Shown here one piece after another: positions 33,422 to 42,651 of a stretch of DNA of 64,000 nucleotides; the stretch's first letter is position 1, and the number at the start of each line of letters is the position of its first letter. Source of the stretch: Arthrobacter_D sp015752045 (GTDB lineage Bacteria > Actinomycetota > Actinomycetes > Actinomycetales > Micrococcaceae); assembly GCF_015752045.1 (NCBI RefSeq), contig NZ_JADOUS010000008.1, positions 139,303-203,302 of the forward strand. Direction: 5' to 3'. The position numbers and the translations under genes were made by a program. Below the pieces are notes generated by a model that saw only the letters and a list, made by a program, of their open reading frames with translations, was not told the origin of the DNA and did not search any database.

Positions 33422-34948
33422 ATGATCGTTGCCGATCTGCTCGCGGCGGATGCCCTCCAGCTGCGCCTCCACACGCCGTCGTCGGTGGAGCGGCTGGGCC
33501 GGGACATCAGCTGGTGCGCCCCGGCGGAGACCATCGACCCCACACCGTTCCTCAGTGACAATGTCGTCCTGCTGACCAACGGGATCGGGTTGAACATCGA
33601 AGACCAGCGCACGTGGACCGCCTATGTGGAGCGGCTCGTCCGGGTCCGGGTGGCGGCCATCGCCTTCGGGACGGGGACGGCGCACCGACTCATCCCACCC
33701 GGGCTCGTGCGGGCCGCCACTGCCCTCGACGTGCCGCTGCTGGAGATCCCGCAGTCCGTCCCCTTCCTGCAGGTCCACCGCCACGTGACCAACGTCCTGG
33801 AGGTGGAGCGCTTCACGGCCGTCAACCGGTCCTGGGAGCTGGCGCAGGAGTGTGCACAGCTCGCGGCCTCCGGCTCGCACCTGCAGGCGGTGCTCGACGC
33901 CGCCGCGCAGGCGGCCGTGGGGCAACTCGCCATCGTGGACGCAGCAGGCGTGGTCATCGCGCGCTCGCCGTCCGCCTCGGTCTGGACCCAGGCCGATCTC
34001 ACGGATGCACCGGGCAGCGGGCATGGCAGCATCCCGCTGCCCATGGGCAGCGGTGACTCGTTCCAGCTGGTCGTGCGGGAGGCGACGTCGGACCACCCCG
34101 TGGCGACGCTGCTCGCACCCGCGGCGTCGATCATCGCCGTGCAGTTGCAGACCGCGCTCCACACCACCAGGCACAAGGAACGCGAACTCGAGACCCTCCT
34201 GGACCAGGTGCCCGATTGGTCCGGCGTCGCCCTGGAGGAGTTCACCTCGACGTTCCGGTCCACCGGGCTGGACGTCCACGAGCCCACACTCGTGCTGGCT
34301 GCGAGCGCGGGACGCCGCAATCTCTCCAATGCCTGGCGGATCCGGCTCCTAATGCAGTCCCGGTTCGACGACGTGCGGGTGCAGGTCAGGGCGGGTGTCC
34401 TCTACGCCTTCGCCCAGGGGCCGCTGGACGGCGCGGACGCGGAGGATGCCGCGGCCGGGCTGCTTGCGGCGTGTGTCCGGGAGCTCCCTGGCCAGCCCCT
34501 CGTGCTCAAGGGGTCCTGCCACAGCATCGATGAACTGCGACTTGGCATCCATCAGGCGGGGACGATGGTCGGGGAGGTCAGCGCGCCCGTGCGGGCACCG
34601 GATCTCGGCATCCGCTCGCTGATCGCCTCCACGGCCTCCTCCGGTGCCCGCGCCGGTGCACACAAGCTCCTCGCGCCGGTTCTGGCATACGACGCCGCGC
34701 ACTCGGTGGATCTGCTCGGCACGCTGGAGTCGTTCCTCGAGCACGACGCGCAGCCGGGGCGCACCGCGGGGAAGCTGTTCATCCACCGCAACACACTGGC
34801 CCAGCGGCTCGGGAAGCTCGAGGGCCTGCTCCGCCTGTCGCTGACGTCACTCGAAGGGCAGGCCACCTGCCTCCTGGCGCTGCAGATCCTGCGCTCGGGG
34901 TCGCCATCGGCGTCGCGTGCTGCGACGTCCCTGATCGATCGCCGCTAG
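33422..34948 (+). CDS. PucR-family transcriptional regulator
   Basis: A 508-residue activator-type protein. The N-terminal PucR domain (about residues 1-125) contains DISWCAPAETIDPTPFLSDNVVLLTNG and LDVPLLEIPQSVPF. A GGDEF-like central segment and a C-terminal helix-turn-helix domain follow, with FIHRNTLAQRLGKLEGLLRLSL, the HRNTLxxRLxKxE signature of PucR/CdaR regulators. An AGGAGG ribosome site precedes the ATG. Divergent placement makes it the likely regulator of the pxp operon, possibly sensing 5-oxoproline or a purine-type compound. Confidence 0.92.
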   Translation: MIVADLLAADALQLRLHTPSSVERLGRDISWCAPAETIDPTPFLSDNVVLLTNGIGLNIEDQRTWTAYVERLVRVRVAAIAFGTGTAHRLIPPGLVRAATALDVPLLEIPQSVPFLQVHRHVTNVLEVERFTAVNRSWELAQECAQLAASGSHLQAVLDAAAQAAVGQLAIVDAAGVVIARSPSASVWTQADLTDAPGSGHGSIPLPMGSGDSFQLVVREATSDHPVATLLAPAASIIAVQLQTALHTTRHKERELETLLDQVPDWSGVALEEFTSTFRSTGLDVHEPTLVLAASAGRRNLSNAWRIRLLMQSRFDDVRVQVRAGVLYAFAQGPLDGADAEDAAAGLLAACVRELPGQPLVLKGSCHSIDELRLGIHQAGTMVGEVSAPVRAPDLGIRSLIASTASSGARAGAHKLLAPVLAYDAAHSVDLLGTLESFLEHDAQPGRTAGKLFIHRNTLAQRLGKLEGLLRLSLTSLEGQATCLLALQILRSGSPSASRAATSLIDRR

Positions 34949-34980
34949 CAGCGGTCGGCGCCCACCCCGACAACGACGGC

Positions 34981-35016
34981 GGCCCCGCCCGCCGCCCGGA
35001 GGCAGCGGACGGGGCC
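34981..35016 (-). terminator. GC hairpin terminator for the glycogen-binding-module gene
   Basis: Arms GGCCCCGCCCGCCGCC (34981-34996) and GGCAGCGGACGGGGCC (35001-35016). Two plus-strand mismatches become G-U wobbles in minus-strand RNA, so the stem is complete only in the transcript of the gene ending at 35033. Same design as the hairpin at 22508. Confidence 0.7.
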
Positions 35017-35032
35017 GTGGGTCGATCCGGAC

Positions 35033-35806
35033 CTAGGAGGTCCGGATGTCCTTCGTCTCGTAGTCGAACCAGATCGTCACTGTGGTGTCGGTGATCAGGT
35101 GCAGCTCGTGGTTGGCGCCGTCGCGTGTGCCGAACCGTCCGTAGTTCTCCTCCCAGGATCCGTTGACGAGGATCTTGAACTGGTAGGTCCCGGCGGGCAG
35201 CTGGAGGGTGTGCAGCCAGAGGTTCTCCGTCGCATCCCAGGCGAACTGCAGCTCGCGGAGGTCCGTGCTCCAGTGGCCGGCGTCGCCGAACAGCGGGGCG
35301 AAGTCGCCGGACAGCGCCACGGACTGCGGCTGGTCCTGCCAGGCCACGTCTGCGGCGGACCCGGTGGGCGCGTCGGTCGGCGACGCGGCCAGGGCCTCGG
35401 CGGCTGCAGCGACGAGCCCGGCCGGAGCCGGCTCGGTCACCGCGTCGGACGGGACGTCGGGGATCGGGGGGACGTCCGGCGTCGTCGGATCCTCGGCCGG
35501 GGAGGCGTGCGCCTCCTCGCCCAGCTGCTCCGGCGCCTGGGGGGCGTGGACGACGCTCTCGGCCTGCTCCGGCACGGGGGTGCCACTGATCATGGCGTTG
35601 ACGAACTGCTCGGGGTCGGTGAAGGCCGCGACGGCTCGGACGCCCTCATCGGTGGCGGTCCAGCCGCTGCGGCCCTTGACGAGCCAGCCGGCCTTCACGA
35701 GCTTCGACGTCGCCGTCGTCAGGGCCTTGAAGCCACGGGGGACGCCGCCCGCGAGGAGCTCCGCTTCCTTGTCATCGAACGGGACCTCCGCGACGGCCTT
35801 GGCCAT
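35033..35806 (-). CDS. Winged-helix plus glycogen-binding (CBM48/AMPK-type) module protein
   Basis: A 257-residue protein from ATG 35806. Residues 1-65 form a winged-helix-like region (GFKALTTATSKLVKAGWLVKGRSGWTATDEGVRAV). A Pro/Ala/Glu linker follows, then a C-terminal carbohydrate-binding fold of the CBM48/pullulanase X25 type (ELQFAWDATENLWLHTLQLPAGTYQFKILVNG, WEENYG). The frame stays open and protein-like for 33 more codons upstream (ARLRTTLALLADHQASGS...), with AAGGAG before an ATC codon at 35905, and no ATG, GTG or TTG there. The real start may therefore be ATC or lie behind an error. It may regulate glycogen or alpha-glucan metabolism. Confidence 0.78.
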   Translation of the reverse strand: MAKAVAEVPFDDKEAELLAGGVPRGFKALTTATSKLVKAGWLVKGRSGWTATDEGVRAVAAFTDPEQFVNAMISGTPVPEQAESVVHAPQAPEQLGEEAHASPAEDPTTPDVPPIPDVPSDAVTEPAPAGLVAAAAEALAASPTDAPTGSAADVAWQDQPQSVALSGDFAPLFGDAGHWSTDLRELQFAWDATENLWLHTLQLPAGTYQFKILVNGSWEENYGRFGTRDGANHELHLITDTTVTIWFDYETKDIRTS

Positions 35807-36241
35807 CAGCTCGCTGGGCGCGACGACGGAGCCGGACGCCTGGTGGTCGGCTAGCAGGGCGAGGGTGGTGCGCAGACGGGCATTGGTGCTGTTGCGGGGG
35901 GCGATGACGATCTCCTTCGTGGTGGTCCTGCGGCTGGCTGCCGGTCATCAAGACCGGTCGACCGCGCTCAGGGCGGATGGGATCCGGGCGGCCTGCTTAC
36001 ACGAGGCACGGTACGTGGTTCGAGGTCCGATGACGACAGCACACCGATTTTATCGCCAGGACGGCACTTCTTCATGTTCCCCCATCTCACCGACCGATGC
36101 GCTCGAGGCACGCTCGCCGGCCCGTCCCAGAGTAGGAGACCCGGTCGCGGCTGAAGAACCGTGCAACTACCCGTTTCTCTCCGCCGACTACTCGTCGGAG
36201 GCGGGACGGACGGCGCAAGCGCAGGTGCTATCGTGCCCAGA

Positions 36242-36676
36242 ATGGCGTCCCTCGCAGCACCGAAGCGCACCTCCACCCTGCGGACGACGGCGCGCATCGT
36301 GCTCGGCGCCTTCCTCCTGTTCGCCGGTACAGCCCACCTGACGGTCGCCCGGGCTGAGTTCGCCGCACAGGTCCCGGCCTGGCTGCCCCTCGACACGGAC
36401 TTCGTGGTCGTCGCGTCGGGCGTCGTCGAACTGGTGCTCGGCGCGGCCCTGGTGGCCCTCGGCCGGTACCGGGTGGTCGTCGGCTGGACGGTCGCGGCCT
36501 TCTTCGTCGCGATCTTCCCCGGGAACATCGCCCAGTACGTCGACGGCGTCAGCGCCTTCGGGCTCGACACCGACGGCGCCCGCCTCACCCGCCTGTTCTT
36601 CCAGCCCGTCCTGGTTCTGTGGGCGCTGTGGTCCACGGGAGCGTGGCGGGACCGGCGGACGCTCCGAGAGCACTGA
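36242..36676 (+). CDS. DoxX-like small membrane protein
   Basis: A 144-residue protein with four predicted transmembrane helices (about residues 20-35, 55-77, 82-103 and 122-140). FLLFAGTAHLT and ELVLGAALVALGRYRVVVGW resemble DoxX/DoxD-family proteins, and FFVAIFPGNIAQY is typical of this subgroup. DoxX proteins are tied to redox and thiol stress in other actinobacteria, but the reaction is unclear. TATCGT lies seven bases before the ATG and no ribosome site is present. A related small protein is encoded at 60885. Confidence 0.8.
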   Translation: MASLAAPKRTSTLRTTARIVLGAFLLFAGTAHLTVARAEFAAQVPAWLPLDTDFVVVASGVVELVLGAALVALGRYRVVVGWTVAAFFVAIFPGNIAQYVDGVSAFGLDTDGARLTRLFFQPVLVLWALWSTGAWRDRRTLREH

Positions 36677-36988
36677 TCAGCCCGAGGCCCTGCCCGCGTC
36701 GAGGCCCCGGGCCGTGTCCTCCTGAGGTGCAGCCGGTGCAGCTGGTACCGATGCCGAGAGGGTTTCGGTCACGGGGCTCCCTGGGTCGATGGTGGACCTC
36801 GAACCTCCGGCGGTGCCCCCCCCCTTTTGTCAAGGACTTCCCGTCCTGCGCCGAAACGGGCTCCGGCCGGCGCCGGTTCGTCCTCCCAGGCGCAGCCGGA
36901 CCGGACAGCGGGTGAACGCCGGGCGAACTCTGCGCCACGATCGTGCTCGAGCGACCAGCGCGGGCCTCCCGCGGGATCTAATCGGGAC
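36677..36988. other. Gene-free spacer
   Basis: 312 bp with no supported gene. It includes a C10 tract followed by TTTTGTC near 36825 and, at its right end, TCTAAT (36977-36982) six bases before the PhoD ATG, a likely -10 box for a leaderless transcript. Confidence 0.4.
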
Positions 36989-38620
36989 ATGACCTCCATC
37001 TCCCGCCGCACCGTCCTCCGGGCCGGCACCCTGTCGGTCGCCGGCACCGCCGTCGCCTCCGCTGCCACCGCTCCCTCCCGCCCGGCAGCCGCCGCCGCCG
37101 GCATCTTCGCCCACGGTGTCGCCTCCGGTGATCCCCTCGCGGACGGCATCCTGCTGTGGACCCGGGTGACGCCCCGGAGGGACGCGACGCCCGGATCCGG
37201 CAAGGGGCCGGCCGTGCCGGTCGTCTGGGAGATGTCCACCACCAAGGACTTCCGGAGGATAGCGGCGCGCGGCACGTCGAAGACCGGAGCCGAGCGGGAC
37301 CATACCGTCAAGGTCGACGTGCGCGGGCTGCAGCCGGCGACGACCTACTGGTACCGCTTCCGGGTCGGCGCGGAGCGGTCACCGATCGGACGCACCCGCA
37401 CCGCCCCGGCGGACGGCGCGTCCGTGGACCTGCTGCGCGTCGGCGTGGTGTCCTGCGCCAACCTCCAGGCAGGGTGGTTCTCGTCCTACCGGCATCTGGC
37501 CGCGCGCGGTGACCTCGACCTCGTGCTCCACCTCGGCGACTATCTGTACGAATACGCGCCGGGCGAGTACCAGGCCCGCGACGTCGTCGTCCGGCCTCAC
37601 GACCCGCCCGTGGAGATGACCACCCTCGAGCACTACCGGCGCCGGCACGCGCAGTACAAGCAGGACACCGACCTGCAGGCGCTGCATGCCGTCGCGCCCT
37701 TCGTGGTGACGTGGGACGACCACGAGTCGGCGAACGACGCCTGGTCCGGAGGGGCCGAGAACCATACGGAGGGCGTGGAAGGTGCGTGGGTGGATCGCAA
37801 GGCTGCGGCACTGCAGGCGTACGCCGAGTGGATGCCGGTCCGCTACGAGGTCGGCGGACAGTTGTACCGCCGCCTGACCTTCGGATCGCTGGCAAGCCTC
37901 TCCATGCTCGATCTCCGCTCCTATCGGGACCAGCAGGCCTCCGGGACCACCGACCCGGCGATCGGCAGCGCCGACCGGAGCATCACGGGTGACGCGCAGA
38001 TGGAGTGGCTCCTCGAGGGGCTGTCCGCGCAGCAGGCCCAGTGGAAGCTCGTCGGCAACCCCGTCATGATCACCCCGGTCCGCTTCCCTCCCGCGCTCCC
38101 CGCCGCCGCGACCGCCGGCATGGAGCAGTTGGTCGGCTCCACCACGGTCGACGGCGTCCCCTACAACATCGACCAGTGGGACGGCTACACCGCCGACCAG
38201 TCGCGCGTGCTCCGGCACCTCGGGGACAACGCCATCGCGGACACCGTCTTCCTGACCGGCGACATCCACTCCGGGTGGGCGTGCGACCTCCCGGCCGATC
38301 GGGCCACGTATCCCCTCACGGGGGCGTCCGTGGGCACGGAACTGGTCTGCACCTCGGTGACGAGCGACAACCTGGATGACATCCTCAGGGTCCCGCCGCG
38401 CACGGCCTCCCTGTCCGTCGAAGCGTCGTTCAGGACGAACAACCCCCACGTGAAGTACCTCGACTTCGATTCCCACGGGTACTCGGTGATGGAGGTTCGT
38501 CCGGAGGGGGTGCGGATGGACTGGTACGTGCTGTCGGAGCGGACGGACAGGGCCGCCACAGCGCGTCTGTCGGAGTCCTGGCAGGTAGTTGCCGGCACCC
38601 AGAAGGTGACGCGGGCATGA
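36989..38620 (+). CDS. phoD: PhoD-type alkaline phosphatase, Tat-exported
   Basis: A 543-residue PhoD-family phosphodiesterase/monoesterase. It begins with a twin-arginine signal SRRTVLRAG and an Ala-rich helix with a cleavage region near residue 33. FAHGVASGDPLADGILLWTRV is the family N-terminal mark. The metallophosphatase core follows: VVSCANLQ, HLGDYLYEY, TWDDHE (Asp-Asp-His) and TGDIHSGW. Binds Fe3+ and Ca2+ in characterised members and releases phosphate from phosphodiesters outside the cell. Its stop overlaps the next gene's start (ATGA). Confidence 0.93.
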   Translation: MTSISRRTVLRAGTLSVAGTAVASAATAPSRPAAAAAGIFAHGVASGDPLADGILLWTRVTPRRDATPGSGKGPAVPVVWEMSTTKDFRRIAARGTSKTGAERDHTVKVDVRGLQPATTYWYRFRVGAERSPIGRTRTAPADGASVDLLRVGVVSCANLQAGWFSSYRHLAARGDLDLVLHLGDYLYEYAPGEYQARDVVVRPHDPPVEMTTLEHYRRRHAQYKQDTDLQALHAVAPFVVTWDDHESANDAWSGGAENHTEGVEGAWVDRKAAALQAYAEWMPVRYEVGGQLYRRLTFGSLASLSMLDLRSYRDQQASGTTDPAIGSADRSITGDAQMEWLLEGLSAQQAQWKLVGNPVMITPVRFPPALPAAATAGMEQLVGSTTVDGVPYNIDQWDGYTADQSRVLRHLGDNAIADTVFLTGDIHSGWACDLPADRATYPLTGASVGTELVCTSVTSDNLDDILRVPPRTASLSVEASFRTNNPHVKYLDFDSHGYSVMEVRPEGVRMDWYVLSERTDRAATARLSESWQVVAGTQKVTRA

Positions 38621-39918
38621 GTGCGGATGGAACCAACAGGAGTGCAGACATGAACGACTCAGCAACGCGCCGTCAGATCCTCCGGTGGGGGTCCGCCGCC
38701 GGGGCTGCCGTGATCCTGTCCGGTGCGCCGGCAGCGGCCTGGGCGCGTCCCGGGAAGACGCCGGCCGGGCGCCTCCGCGCCTACGTCCTGGTGATCGACG
38801 GGTGCCGCCCGGACGAGATCAGCCCGGTTCTCACACCGAATCTCGCAGCGGTGCGCGCCGCCGGGACCACCTTCCCGGCGGCGCGGTCCCTACCGGTCAT
38901 GGAGACCATCCCCAACCACGTGATGATGATGACGGGGGCCCGGCCCGACCGGACAGGAGTGCCGGCCAACAAGATCTTCGATCGCGCCGAGGCGGTCCTC
39001 CGTGACCTCGACCGGCCGTCCGACCTCAGATTCCCCACCCTGCTCGAGCGCCTCAACGCCACGGGCCGCACCACCGGGACCGTGCTGAGCAAGGAATACC
39101 TTTACGGGATCTTCGGGGAGCGGGCCACCTACCGGTGGGAGCCGCAGCCGCTCATCCCGGTCACCGGGCACGCACCCGACGTCGCCACGATGGACGCGCT
39201 GATCGCAATGGTCGACGCCGCGGACCCGGACCTGGTCTTCACCAATCTGGGGGACATCGACCGTCTCGGCCACAGCGATCTCACCGGCACCACGCTCCGG
39301 GCGGCACGGACGGCGGCGCTGGTGGCCACCGACGCGCAGATCGGCCGCTTCGTCGGTCACCTGAAATCGACCGGCACGTGGGACAGCAGCGTGCTCATGG
39401 TTCTCGCCGATCACTCGATGGACTGGTCACTCCCGACCAACCTCATCTCCGTCGACCTGATCCTGCGGGGCCGCGAGGACCTCCGCTCGCAGATCGTGAT
39501 CGCGCAGAACGGAGGAGCGGACCTGCTCTACTGGACGGGATCGGCCGACGCCAAGGACCGTGGCCTCGCTGAGATCTCCGGCCTCGTCGCCGCGCATCCG
39601 GGCGTCCTGGCAGTCAGCAACCCTTCCAGTCTCCGGCTCGGAGCCGAGGCGGGCGACCTGATCGCGACCTGCCGGGCGGGCTGGCGGTTCTCCGACCCCA
39701 CGATCCTCTCCAACCCCATCCCCGGCAACCACGGGCACCCGGCAACCGAGCCGATCCCGTTCTTCGTGGGCGGCGGCAGTCCGCGGGTGGTACGAGGAAA
39801 GGTCTCCACGCAGCAGGCTCGAACGGTCGACGTCGCCCCGACGCTCGGGGCGCTGTTCGGGATCAAGGCGCCCAGCGGCGGCTACGACGGCACGGCCAGG
39901 ACCAGCGCTTTCCGCTGA
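38617..39918 (+). CDS. Tat-exported alkaline-phosphatase-superfamily phosphodiesterase
   Basis: A 433-residue protein with a twin-arginine signal ATRRQILRWGSAAGAA near residue 17 and a cleavage region around AWARP. The mature part is a type I phosphodiesterase/nucleotide pyrophosphatase fold: VIDGCRPDEIS, the nucleophile region METIPNHVMMMTGARPDRTG, DIDRLGH with metal ligands, ADHSM and a C-terminal GNHGHP. It is translationally coupled to the PhoD gene, so both are probably exported together for phosphate or nucleotide scavenging. Confidence 0.9.
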   Translation: MSADGTNRSADMNDSATRRQILRWGSAAGAAVILSGAPAAAWARPGKTPAGRLRAYVLVIDGCRPDEISPVLTPNLAAVRAAGTTFPAARSLPVMETIPNHVMMMTGARPDRTGVPANKIFDRAEAVLRDLDRPSDLRFPTLLERLNATGRTTGTVLSKEYLYGIFGERATYRWEPQPLIPVTGHAPDVATMDALIAMVDAADPDLVFTNLGDIDRLGHSDLTGTTLRAARTAALVATDAQIGRFVGHLKSTGTWDSSVLMVLADHSMDWSLPTNLISVDLILRGREDLRSQIVIAQNGGADLLYWTGSADAKDRGLAEISGLVAAHPGVLAVSNPSSLRLGAEAGDLIATCRAGWRFSDPTILSNPIPGNHGHPATEPIPFFVGGGSPRVVRGKVSTQQARTVDVAPTLGALFGIKAPSGGYDGTARTSAFR

Positions 39919-40097
39919 TGTCGCTCGTCGCCGCGATCCTCCCCGGCAACACCGCCCGGCGCGTCGACGGCGTCCCCGGTGAGGGCAAGGTCGACAAGTC
40001 GTACCGGATCCCACTGCCACAGGTCGGTGATCCTCAGTATGCTTCGAAAATCAGGCGATAGCTCCGCTGCTGCCCACCCGCACCTTGAGGAGACACC

Positions 40098-40967
40098 ATG
40101 AAGACCCTCCGCCCCCTGCAATCCGTCGAGAAGCTCGAGAACGCCACCGGGCTCGACCCGATGGTCACCACGATGCGCGACGTCGTGCAGGCCGTCATCA
40201 AGCCCGGCGCCCTCCGCGACATCCTCCACGGCGTGCCGATCGGCCACCCGCTGCACCCGCTCATGATCCTCGTGCCGACGGGAACGTGGTTCTCCGCGGC
40301 CATCCTCGATGCGATCCCCGGCTCGACCAAGGCATCGGCTATCCTCATCGGCACCGGGGTGGTCACTGCCGGTCCCACGGCCGTGGCCGGCTGGACCGAC
40401 TGGTCGGAGGCACACGAACAGCAGCAGCGCGTCGGCATCGTGCACGCTGCGGCGAACATCGTCGCCGTCGGGCTGTACACGCTCTCCCTCGTCCAGCGCC
40501 TGCGCGGGAAGTCCGGCAAGCTGCTCTCCTACACCGGCCTCGTCGTCGTCTCCGCCGGCGGATTCCTCGGCGGTCATATGTCCTATCGGCAGTCGCTCGG
40601 CGCCAACCACGCCGAGGACGTCCCGCACCGTGTCGAGCCGGGCTGGCACGCGATCGGCGCACTCGCCGACCTCCCCGACGGGAAGTTCGAGCGGACAATG
40701 CTCGGCGACGTCCCGCTCGTCGTCTTCCGCCGCGGCAATGACGTCTCCGTCCTCTCGGACACCTGCAGCCACCTATCCGGGCCGCTCAGCGAAGGCACAC
40801 TGACCTACGATCGCGGCAACGCCTGCGTGGTCTGCCCCTGGCACAACAGCACGTTCTCGATGAAGACCGGCGAGGTCGTGCAGGGTCCTGCGACGTCGCC
40901 GCAGCCGGCGTTCAGGACCCGCGTCATGGCCGGACTGGTCGAGGTGTCACTGCCCAACGCAGGCTGA
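40098..40967 (+). CDS. DUF2231 membrane domain fused to a Rieske 2Fe-2S domain
   Basis: A 289-residue protein. The N-terminal half has four transmembrane helices of the DUF2231 type, beginning GVPIGHPLHPLMILVPTGTWFSA. The C-terminal half is a Rieske ferredoxin domain with CSHLSGPLSEG and CVVCPWHNSTFSMKTG, the Cys-X-His and Cys-X2-His cluster ligands. It probably carries electrons at the cytoplasmic face of the membrane to an unknown partner. GAGGAG precedes the ATG. No oxygenase gene is adjacent. Confidence 0.92.
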   Translation: MKTLRPLQSVEKLENATGLDPMVTTMRDVVQAVIKPGALRDILHGVPIGHPLHPLMILVPTGTWFSAAILDAIPGSTKASAILIGTGVVTAGPTAVAGWTDWSEAHEQQQRVGIVHAAANIVAVGLYTLSLVQRLRGKSGKLLSYTGLVVVSAGGFLGGHMSYRQSLGANHAEDVPHRVEPGWHAIGALADLPDGKFERTMLGDVPLVVFRRGNDVSVLSDTCSHLSGPLSEGTLTYDRGNACVVCPWHNSTFSMKTGEVVQGPATSPQPAFRTRVMAGLVEVSLPNAG

Positions 40968-41026
40968 CGTCCCCTGTGCTGTCGCGGCCGGGGGCGGTGC
41001 CCGTCCGGTGCGAGGGTCCGGCCGCC

Positions 41027-41692
41027 CTAGCGCGTCGACGGGTGGGCGCCCGCCGCGTTGCGCGCGGCGAGGATGTGCGTCCGCATGACGGCCTCGGCCC
41101 ACTCGCCGTCCCGCGCCGCCGCCGCCGCGACGAGTTCCGCGTGGTGCTGCATGGACCGGCGCAGCGCCTCGGCACTGTACCTGCGGAAGGTGTGGGCGAC
41201 GACGGCGGGCCGCATCACGGTCTGCAGCGCCGTCGCCACATGGCGGTTGCCGCACCGCTCGATGAAGATGCCATGGAACGCCGCATTGAGCGCACCGAGC
41301 CCGGCCAGGTCGCCGCCCTCCGCGACCACCGCCTCCATCCGCTCGGACAGGGCCGCGAGCTCGGCCACGTCGTCGTCCGTCAGCTGGGGGACGGACAGCA
41401 GGACGGCGTGCGGTTCGAACCCGGCACGCACGTCGTACAGGCCGGCGACGTCGTCGGGGGAGAAGCTGACCACCTGCGCACCCTTGTTGCGGCTGAGTTC
41501 CACCAGCCCCTCGGCGGCGAGCCGGTTGAGGGCCTCGCGGATGGGGGTGCGGCTGACGCCGATGCGATCGGCGAGCGTCGTCTCGCGCAGCCACGACCCG
41601 GCGGCGAGTTCGCCCGAGGCGATCATCGAGCGCACCTGCCCGTAGGCGCTGTCACCTGAGGCTTCGGGGGAGGCGGTCGGAAGGGTGTCCAT
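41027..41692 (-). CDS. GntR-family (FadR/FCD) regulator
   Basis: A 221-residue regulator. The winged helix is at about residues 12-75 (SGELAAGSWLRETTLADRIGVSRTPIREALNRLAAEGLV). The all-helical FCD ligand domain follows with EPHAVLLS, NAAFHGIFIERCGNRHV and SMQHHAELVAAAAARD, which carry the Asp/Asn and His metal ligands. GTG 41701 overlaps the lyase stop, and ATG 41692 is nine bases further; ATG was chosen. It is the third gene of the minus-strand operon and probably binds the two TTGTATACAA-like sites at 43925-43997. Confidence 0.9.
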   Translation of the reverse strand: MDTLPTASPEASGDSAYGQVRSMIASGELAAGSWLRETTLADRIGVSRTPIREALNRLAAEGLVELSRNKGAQVVSFSPDDVAGLYDVRAGFEPHAVLLSVPQLTDDDVAELAALSERMEAVVAEGGDLAGLGALNAAFHGIFIERCGNRHVATALQTVMRPAVVAHTFRRYSAEALRRSMQHHAELVAAAAARDGEWAEAVMRTHILAARNAAGAHPSTR

Positions 41693-41697
41693 GCCTG

Positions 41698-42651
41698 TCA
41701 CGCTAGCGCGTCGGGCCAGCGTGCAGCGGCCAGGGCGCTGCGCGTCCCGCCCCTCGACACGAACGACGACGACGCCCGCCCGGTCAGTTCGACGATCCGG
41801 TCCGAGGCGAGCATGTACGCCGCCAGGTCGATGCCCGTCGCGATACCGAGCCCGTCGCACAGGTGCACGAGGTCCTCGAGCGCCGCGTTGCCGAGCACCG
41901 TCGGGTCACCCGGGAACCACAGGTCCCCGCCGAGCCCCGCGAACGATCCCTCCAGCCAGGTGGCGCCGGCCATCATGCACGCCAGCGCGTTGGCGGGGGC
42001 GAAGCCGTTGCGGTTGTGGAGGTGCACGCCGACGTCCAGCCCGGGGTGGAGCGCCCGCACCTCGGCGACGCCGTCGTACATCTCGCCCGGCTCCTCCTCG
42101 CCCGACGTCGCGGCGAGGTAGACGCCGTCGGCGCCGGCGTCGACGGCGGCCCGCACCACCCGCAGCCGCTCCTCCCGCGGCACGGGTCCGCGCGCCGGCG
42201 CGAAGAACGCGCACGCGACGGCGACGACGAGCCGCACCCCGGACGCCGCGGCGAGCGCACCGATCCGCTCGACGTCGGCCAGGATCTCGTCGACGGTGAG
42301 CCGCTGGTTCCGCAGGCTCACCTCCTCGTCCGCGGAGACGACCACCACGAGCTCGTCCAGCCCGCAGTCCACGGCCCGTTCGGCGCCGCGTAGGTTCGGC
42401 GCGAGGCCGCGGTAACGCACCCCGTCCACGCGGGGGACGGCGGCCATGACGTCGGCGGCGTCGGCGAGCTGGGGGAGGACCTTCGGGTGCGCGAAGCTCA
42501 CGGCCTCGATCTCGCGGACGCCGGCGTCGATGAGCAGCTGCACCAGCTCCACCTTGTCGGCGGTCGGCAGCATCTGTGGGACCGACTGCAGTCCGTCGCG
42601 GAGGCCCACCTCCACGAGGCGGATCGAGGCGGGCAGCCCGGGGATGCTCAT
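41698..42651 (-). CDS. Hydroxymethylglutaryl-CoA lyase-type enzyme
   Basis: A 317-residue DRE-TIM metallolyase. The DRE-like motif is VEVGLRDGLQSVP at residues 14-26, and metal-binding histidines occur in DVGVHLHNRNG. EVSFAHPK and GSFAGLGGDLWFPG match HMG-CoA lyases. Reaction: HMG-CoA to acetoacetate and acetyl-CoA, or a similar retro-Claisen cleavage. It overlaps the CoA transferase by four bases, suggesting that one makes the CoA ester that the other cleaves. Confidence 0.88.
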   Translation of the reverse strand: MSIPGLPASIRLVEVGLRDGLQSVPQMLPTADKVELVQLLIDAGVREIEAVSFAHPKVLPQLADAADVMAAVPRVDGVRYRGLAPNLRGAERAVDCGLDELVVVVSADEEVSLRNQRLTVDEILADVERIGALAAASGVRLVVAVACAFFAPARGPVPREERLRVVRAAVDAGADGVYLAATSGEEEPGEMYDGVAEVRALHPGLDVGVHLHNRNGFAPANALACMMAGATWLEGSFAGLGGDLWFPGDPTVLGNAALEDLVHLCDGLGIATGIDLAAYMLASDRIVELTGRASSSFVSRGGTRSALAAARWPDALA

